DNA of 64,000 nt, from assembly GCA_033239525.1 (NCBI GenBank), contig BSYO01000009.1:20853299-20917298 (forward strand), in the 5' to 3' direction. This document shows, one piece after another, positions 58,719-64,000 of the stretch; the stretch's first letter is position 1; every line of letters starts with the position of its first letter. This DNA is from Nepenthes gracilis. Taxonomy: Eukaryota; Streptophyta; Magnoliopsida; Caryophyllales; Nepenthaceae. Made by a program: the position numbers and the translations under genes. The notes under the pieces were generated by a model. It saw only the letters and a list, made by a program, of their open reading frames with translations, had not been told where the DNA came from and ran no database searches.

Positions 58719-58917
58719 CCCGGTCTCTAGGACCGCTCACGGCTGAGTTTTTGTTATGACCTCAAGGGCCCGGCCTCTGGGGCCGCTCGGCCGCAGCCGA
58801 GTTTTTGTTATGACCTCAAGGGCCCGGCCTCTGGGGCCGCTCGGTCGCAGCCGAGTTTTTGTTATGACCTCAAGGGCCCGACCTCTGGGGCCACTCGGTC
58901 GCAGCCGAGTTTTTGTT
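58719..58917. repeat. 54-bp GC-rich tandem array
   Basis: GAGTTTTTGTTATGACCTCA begins at 58745, 58799 and 58853 at an exact 54-bp spacing, with partial units on both sides (the GAGTTTTTGTT start returns at 58907). The unit contains GGGCCGCTCGG or close variants. Because 54 is a multiple of three, the minus strand stays open through it as an 18-residue repeat, which is probably a by-product and not a protein. It sits between the antisense gene and the gag relic, as does the related array at 1176-1358. Confidence 0.92.
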
Positions 58918-59039
58918 TGTTGAATGCCGTGAGCTGCTGGCTGCTTCCTGCTGCTCCGGGGCCGCGCCCTGGTCGTGGCAGGGAGCGGTCGAGGAGAGAG
59001 TACGAAAACGCTTCGTTGTAAGGGTAACAAATGCACGTT

Positions 59040-59960
59040 TTATTAATGTACATTTTTCTTACATTGAGTGGCCTCCAAGGCTTTTTGTCTTCTCTCTTCT
59101 TTTTTTTTTTTCAGTCCGCGTCCATTATGGCCTTGCCCTTTGAGCGGCGTGGCTGGCTGCTTCTTCTGTGCTGCTCCGGCTGCCTCGGGTCGGGGCAGGA
59201 AGTGGTCGAGATATCCTTCCATTGCCAGCCGCTCAATTTTCGGCTGAGCTTTGCGATCTCCGGTATCGCACGCGCTTGCCCATGGTAATGGCAAGATTCC
59301 CATCGGGTCATCTCCTCCGGGTTCTTCAACGCCCGGGCCATCTTAGGAACTTCGTCCCCGATCCGCCTCGGGATGTTGGTGAGGGAGTCTCATGAAGGCC
59401 AATGGGCCTGAGTGTTTTTCTCCCCCAAGGACTATCCGCTCGGGCTTATCGTGCCCGGACGGTCGTTGGGTCTTCTGGTGGGCACTCGCCCTTCTCCTTC
59501 CTTCCCCTATCCTCGGGGGCAAGGGGTCTTCTGGTTCTGCCGGCTGAGTTGCTTCGCCGACCTTGGGTCCAAAGACAGTCTTCTAGAGCCTCTTGAGCCC
59601 CCTCCTTGATGGGGCTGGACTCATGGACTTCTTTCTGTTGAGGTAATCCCTCAACTCGCCTGGAGCCCGCGCCGACTGCTGTCTCCGAAGCGCCGTATGG
59701 AGCGGGCTTTCAGAGCGCGGGCCCCTAGAGTGCTCGCCCGCCTTCTGCTGGAGGTTGCGGACGGCTCTTGTGAGGCTGTCCACCTTCTACGCCTGGATTT
59801 GCGCACGCCCAGTGGGGCCCGCCGCTACTCGTCGCCCCGACGGAGACATCCGTCGTGGCGCTCTTCTCCCTGGGTGGACGTGCTGCTTTGTCTGCTGAAC
59901 ATCCTTGGGGCGTTGCTTGTTGTTGGAGAGTGGGAAGCCGTGAGTTTTTTGTTCTTCCTT
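59040..59960 (-). pseudogene. Decayed gag of the Tat-type element
   Basis: Starting beside the primer site, minus-strand frames include SLTRAVRNLQQKAGEHS and GELRDYLNRKK (59783-59583), which resemble the N-terminal part of plant Gypsy gag. Further on, 59303-59043 has KIERLAMEGYLDHFLPRP, like the segment after the gag zinc-binding motif, and a neighbouring frame has ESCHYHGQ. The pieces are in different frames and the capsid core is missing. Confidence 0.55.
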
Positions 59961-59977
59961 CCCACAGATGGCGCCAA
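59959..59977 (-). other. Primer-binding site region
   Basis: On the minus strand TTGGCGCCATCTGTGGGAA begins immediately after the LTR end. This is the common sequence found right after the 5' LTR in plant Gypsy elements, and it sets the orientation of the element. I did not assign the tRNA. Confidence 0.75.
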
Positions 59978-60960
59978 TGTTGCGTTCTGATTCCGCGGAT
60001 CTTCCTGTACCAGGCTCGTTGATCAGGGGTGTTGGATCCAAGGGGTCCAACCTGGCCGAGAGATGTAGAGGTGCGTCCAATCCGATCCGTGGTTACCAAG
60101 CAACACAAGTGAATGAGGTGTTGGACACGAGATGAAGATTGAGACCGGATGTTTTACGTGGAAAACCTCCTCTTGAATGGGGAGGAAAAACTACGAGGCT
60201 CAGGGCTTGGAAAGCGCTTCACTATATGGGTTACAGATTTTACAAAGTACAGTTGTGAGGGTTAATCCCTTCCCTGTCTCACGTTTTGTGTTTCTCTCCT
60301 AAGGAAGCTATACTTGCTGGGAGCCTTTTTACTCTTCTTTGAGGAGTTGAGTGTGGAGAGAGTTGTAGAGTCAGGAAAGCTCTCCCCTTTGAAAGGGGCC
60401 TTGTTGAGTATTTATAGTGGAAGCCAGGCCGTTAAGGAGTAGACACATGGCGTCCATCCGGCGGTTGAGGAGCCGGGTCCATTTGGCTTCCTTTAATGTG
60501 GCCGACGTGTGCTGGGAGTGGCATGCGGGACGGCGGGCCACTGCAAAGATTCGAGTGTGTCGGATTGTACAAGATCTATATATCGCCTTGATTTGACCGG
60601 GCGTGCTCTGTTAAGACGGCGGCCCGACAAGTGGTGCAGCTTTCTCGAAACCGCGAAATAGGCTAGCTGGCATTCCCGGCCATGAACGGGCGGTTCTGGT
60701 CCAGTTATGATGTTCCTCGTGAGCTTGTGGACTCGTGAGACGAAGCAGCTCTTGGGAGCATTCTGGGAAAAAGTCCGGGCGTCTCTCCCTGACCGCTCGG
60801 GCAGTTCTGAGACTCTGCGGGACTTCTTGGGTTCTCGGTCCTTGGGCTTCTTATTTGGGCCATCTGATATCCTCCACTTGTGAGAGTGTCTCTGGGCCTC
60901 TTTATTTGGGCTGCGTCTCATAGGCCATACTTTTATGAGCCTTTAAATTGGGGCCCAACA
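59978..60960 (-). repeat. 5' LTR (right copy) of the Tat-type element
   Basis: 983 bp, bounded TGTTGCG...CCCAACA on the plus strand. CTATAAATA lies on the minus strand at 60417-60409. Extra short segments (for example about 60725-60736 and 60820-60840) distinguish it from the left copy. Confidence 0.9.
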
Positions 60961-60965
60961 CTTAT

Positions 60966-61640
60966 AGATGTAAATATTGATACTAACTCCAACCATTTAT
61001 ATGGATGAATATTACAAGATATAACTAAATCCTAATATTTACATCAGTGGGTCTAATATAAATACGCTTTAAATAGAGAAAAAATGCATCCAAAACAATA
61101 TAAATATTACAAATAACTTTAAATTCTTGTTTCTATTAAATAATAGAATGATAAATGTTGACATATAATACTATTAATACGAAGGTCATAAGTTTAAATT
61201 ATAAAAATATATATTTATAGTTTATGTATATAATCACTTATACATTTGACTCTTCTAAAGCATACAATACAAAAATTTTACGTTTCAAAAAATAATAACA
61301 AGATTAATTTATTATGAAATCAAAGTCATTAATTCAAAAAACAAAAACCCACCTGTATAATGTTATCCGTAAGGTTATACAAATTTGACTAGTAGCACAC
61401 CCCATGATGTAAAAATCTCATACACTAAACCACTCTATTCCCACCCAATATAGCATGAGCATGAAAAGCAAGCCTACAACACTAATTAATGGCATAATTA
61501 TTGCTTCATCATTGCAAATTCATATTTAATATGAGTTTGACCCTTCAGTCCCTTCTTATTTGCTGATTATTAGTCTTATAAACTAACATAAAAAGGTAGC
61601 CGTAAGGCCAAAAGATCACAGAATCATCAGCTGTACATAA
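60966..61640. other. AT-rich intergenic sequence
   Basis: No gene recognised. The right end approaches the 3' UTR of the receptor-like kinase. Confidence 0.65.
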
Positions 61641-61902
61641 AGTACTGTAAAACAGAGAGCTCAAGTGTGGCAATGAACAAATTTAAATTACAAAAAAAAA
61701 AAAAAAAAAAGCAATTTCGCTTGGGTCTTCAATGAGTGCAAATATCAGCACTCAGAAATTCATTATGAACCTAAATTCTATCACAGATATATGCATCAGA
61801 ATAACAGAACACTAGTTACAATTTATCCAAGAAATCAGTCTCACAAACCAAACTACAAAATTTCTATAGCCATAGAATTAGAAACATGATGCCAAAAGAT
61901 GA

Positions 61903-63661
61903 CTACCGTGCAGTCGGCAGAGCAAGAGTTTCATCGAATGACAAGCAATTATCCGGCGGACCGAGATCCACAGAACCCAAGTTCATCGAGGAATGGAAGG
62001 AATGCCTCGAGATGTCATCGGAGTAGCCTTCTCTTGCTGCCTCTGCTTCTCTTTCCATCAAGATCGCATCTTGTATGTCCTTGAGCACTTCTGACATAGA
62101 TGGCCTCATATCTCTGTGGGGTTTGACACACAACAAAGCCCTCTCAGCTATCTTCCACATTGATTGCACGTTGTAGTCACCGCGTAGAGATGGGTCAACG
62201 ATCCCTTGAAGGTCACCACTCTCGATGTGTAACTTTGCCTGCAAATCATTAGTAGCATGTTTAGTTGTATTAATAAAATAAGATAGAAATATAATAATTT
62301 TTTCCACAGAATAAAATAAGGTGGGAATAGAATTGATAAACTAATATTACAGTGTTTAGTTAGCACTTTGAATAGCTTGGAATTGAGTTGGAATTCGATT
62401 TTCTAATGTTTGGTATATAAGAATAGCAAGAAGAACAAATAAGTAATGTGAAATTACTTTTTACCTTTCTCCACCAAAATATGCACAATATATCACTAGC
62501 ACATTTCCACACCACCCGACCATGGCCATTACCATCACACAATATACTACAAACTTTATAGAGAAAAAATGGTAATTAGGCTGAAATTGTAATTTCACGA
62601 GAACTAGGAATTTACTTATTGTATATAAGAAATTCTTATTCCACAAAACTAGAACTTCTAAGCCTATATTTGAGTAAGTTGAGTTTCGAACATAATCTAG
62701 TTACCTAGTCATATTAATGAACCAAACGCCTTCTAAAATCTATGTGAAAATGGGATTACTATTCCTCAACTCCCATCCCCGGCAAACAAATGCAGCATGA
62801 GAATTTTTTGTTTACTTAGTTGTTGGTGGGTGGCTATCTTCCTCCTTTTTCTTTGGGGTACAAGATTGGGTGGTTTTTTGATATCGGAGTCCCACAAACG
62901 ATTAATTATTTTCCCTGTCTTTGACTTCAGTTATGAATTTTCTGACTAGACATTTGGCTCACTCATTGTATTTCTTGCTTGACTTTAGATTAGTTTGCAT
63001 GTAATCCAAAGATATACATACAGAGTGGTGGCAACCAGCTTAGATATTGAGGAGATGATCTCTCAGAGATGGGTATATATACTTTTAGCTCATGTTAATG
63101 TCTACTCATTATAGATAATTTATGTTTCCACTATTTTTGCTGAACATTGCCCTTGGACATGGTTTGGGATATATATTTTCGTAATTTTTTATTTACCGTT
63201 GAACTATATTTTATGGTTCTATCTATACATTGAGATATATGCTGTAGTTGCCACAGCCCACTGGGGAAGAGTTTTTGAAAGTATAATATATGTCAGATTG
63301 ACTCAACCTAATTCTCGGAGAGGACCACAGCTTCACCCTTGCCCTTTCTCAAAAAAAAAAAATATTAGCATTGCTGTTTGGACCATATGACACGGAAGAA
63401 GGCATAGCATTGAACAAATTCAAATAATGAGAGTGCGGATACAAATTTCAGTGACATGATAAATAATCAATTCGATCATAATTGATACTTTCAAGAATCC
63501 TGCCTTTTTTTATAACACGACTTACCCATTGAACAATGTGCCGGCAGTTAGTCCCAAAGCTCTCATTGGATAGTGCTTCCTGGCCAGAAATCAACTCGAG
63601 TAGAATGACACCAAAACTATAAACATCACTTTTGTCAGTTAACTGATTGGTTATATAGTAC
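61903..63661 (-). CDS. LRR receptor-like serine/threonine kinase, 3' end only (At2g37050/At1g67720 type)
   Basis: Two exons at the 3' end of a plasma-membrane LRR receptor-like kinase are visible, and the rest lies past 64000. Exon 63661-63526 encodes YYITNQLTDKSDVYSFGVIL and ends HIVQW. Exon 62238-61903 begins AKLHIESGDLQGIVDPSLRG, continues with MWKIAERALLCVKPHRDMRP, and ends SFDETLALPTAR and stop. DVYSFG is kinase subdomain IX, and the RPSM segment is subdomain XI with its invariant Arg. The PTAR C-terminus and the QEALSNESFG stretch point to the At2g37050/At1g67720 subgroup. The exons join in frame. Extracellular, membrane and most kinase parts are not in the window, so activity cannot be judged. 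Confidence 0.88.
62254..62731. mobile_element. Possible hAT-type MITE in the kinase intron
   Basis: The left end AGCATGTTTAGTTGTATTAATA and the reverse complement of the right end, GGCGTTTGGTTCATTAATA, are similar inverted termini about 475 bp apart. The interior is AT-rich and non-coding. No target duplication was confirmed. Confidence 0.4.
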
Positions 63662-64000
63662 CTGCAAATCACAGAAGGAAAATATCATGAAGTGATATTG
63701 CTTCTTAGTTAAAATATATGGAATACTGACCCCTTAGCCAAACAAATGAAAGAAACGTTTATGCAAAGGGAGTTCAAGATGAACTATTCATTTCATTCGG
63801 TAACTGCTTCAAGCAAACAACTCTCCTGTCATTGGTAGGTGCCAGTTTCAGGGGAAAGAGGGAGAAAAAGATACCAACAAGAGGGGAGGTAGAGGCAACA
63901 CTAGATGATGGCCAAAAGCATAATTTATTCATCAAGAATCAATAATGGTTACATCGGTCTTTAAATAGAAAATATAAATCAACCCTAATGGTAAAATAAG
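63662..64000 (-). other. Intron of the receptor-like kinase
   Basis: Sequence upstream of the exon at 63661 begins with an acceptor (TTTGCAG on minus) and shows no further kinase coding up to the edge, so the next exon should lie beyond 64000. Confidence 0.6.

Larger units (their letters stand above)
54956..60965 (-). mobile_element. Complete non-autonomous Tat-type Gypsy LTR element with 5-bp target duplication
   Basis: The element covers 54961-60960 and is flanked by CTTAT at 54956-54960 and 60961-60965. Its LTRs (54961-55929 and 59978-60960) are TG...CA bounded (TGTTG...CAACA). It lies on the minus strand: next to the right LTR the minus strand reads TTGGCGCCATCTGTGGGAA (59977-59959), the usual leader of plant Gypsy elements, while a G-rich polypurine tract (ATGGGGGGCTA on minus, about 55930-55940) adjoins the left LTR. 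Both LTRs carry CTATAAATA on the minus strand. In element order it holds a decayed gag, a 54-bp tandem array and an antisense gene. No pol motif was found, so it depends on enzymes from elsewhere. Confidence 0.9.

Noticed and set aside
58737..59036. 18-residue repeat protein on the minus strand
   Set aside because: The repeat arises because the DNA array has a 54-bp period. There is no sign of selection on it as a protein.

Overview
This window is nuclear DNA of a flowering plant, most likely a eudicot or other non-grass angiosperm. The evidence is plant-type GT-AG introns (several about 3 kb), AT-rich intergenic sequence, Ty1/Copia and Ty3/Gypsy (Tat-type) LTR retrotransposons, MITEs, and four plant genes. 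I cannot name the species. No bacterial operon, CRISPR array or organellar segment is present.

Layout. 1-5473: right-hand part of a decayed Tat-type Gypsy element lying on the minus strand, ending in an LTR at 4881-5473. 7018-27472 (+): MCM8, rebuilt as 17 coding exons with no phase break (798 aa). Its introns hold a MITE-like element (10674-11151), a decayed Copia element (about 13703-17069) and a second MITE (about 27033-27306). 27473-33123: intergenic, with a related MITE, a GC-rich patch and an LTR-like repeat. 33124-43853 (-): UPL4, a HECT ubiquitin ligase, rebuilt as 18 coding exons (1597 aa) plus a 5' UTR exon near 44.6 kb. 45.5-48.1 kb: a second copy of the 31.4-kb repeat and a possible solo LTR. 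48911-53574 (-): an NF-YB transcription factor subunit of the NF-YB8/NF-YB10 type (174 aa, six coding exons, one of them 6 nt). 54961-60960: a complete 6.0-kb non-autonomous Tat-type LTR element with a perfect 5-bp target duplication. It has no pol and carries a spliced gene on the antisense strand. 61903-63661 (-): the 3' end of an LRR receptor-like kinase that continues past the right edge.

The host genes do not form one pathway: MCM8 acts in recombination repair, UPL4 in ubiquitylation, NF-YB in CCAAT-box transcription and the kinase in membrane signalling. MCM8 and UPL4 converge. NF-YB and the kinase are same-strand neighbours, as I recall for the Arabidopsis pair NF-YB8/At2g37050, and the 6-kb element has inserted between them.

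The most notable structure is the Tat-type pair. Both elements lie on the minus strand, both keep relics of a plus-strand (antisense) reading frame, and both have a related GC-rich tandem array beside it. In the younger element pol has been lost while the antisense frame, including an intron, is still recognisable. I see no wholly new system; this arrangement extends the known antisense-ORF class of Tat elements.
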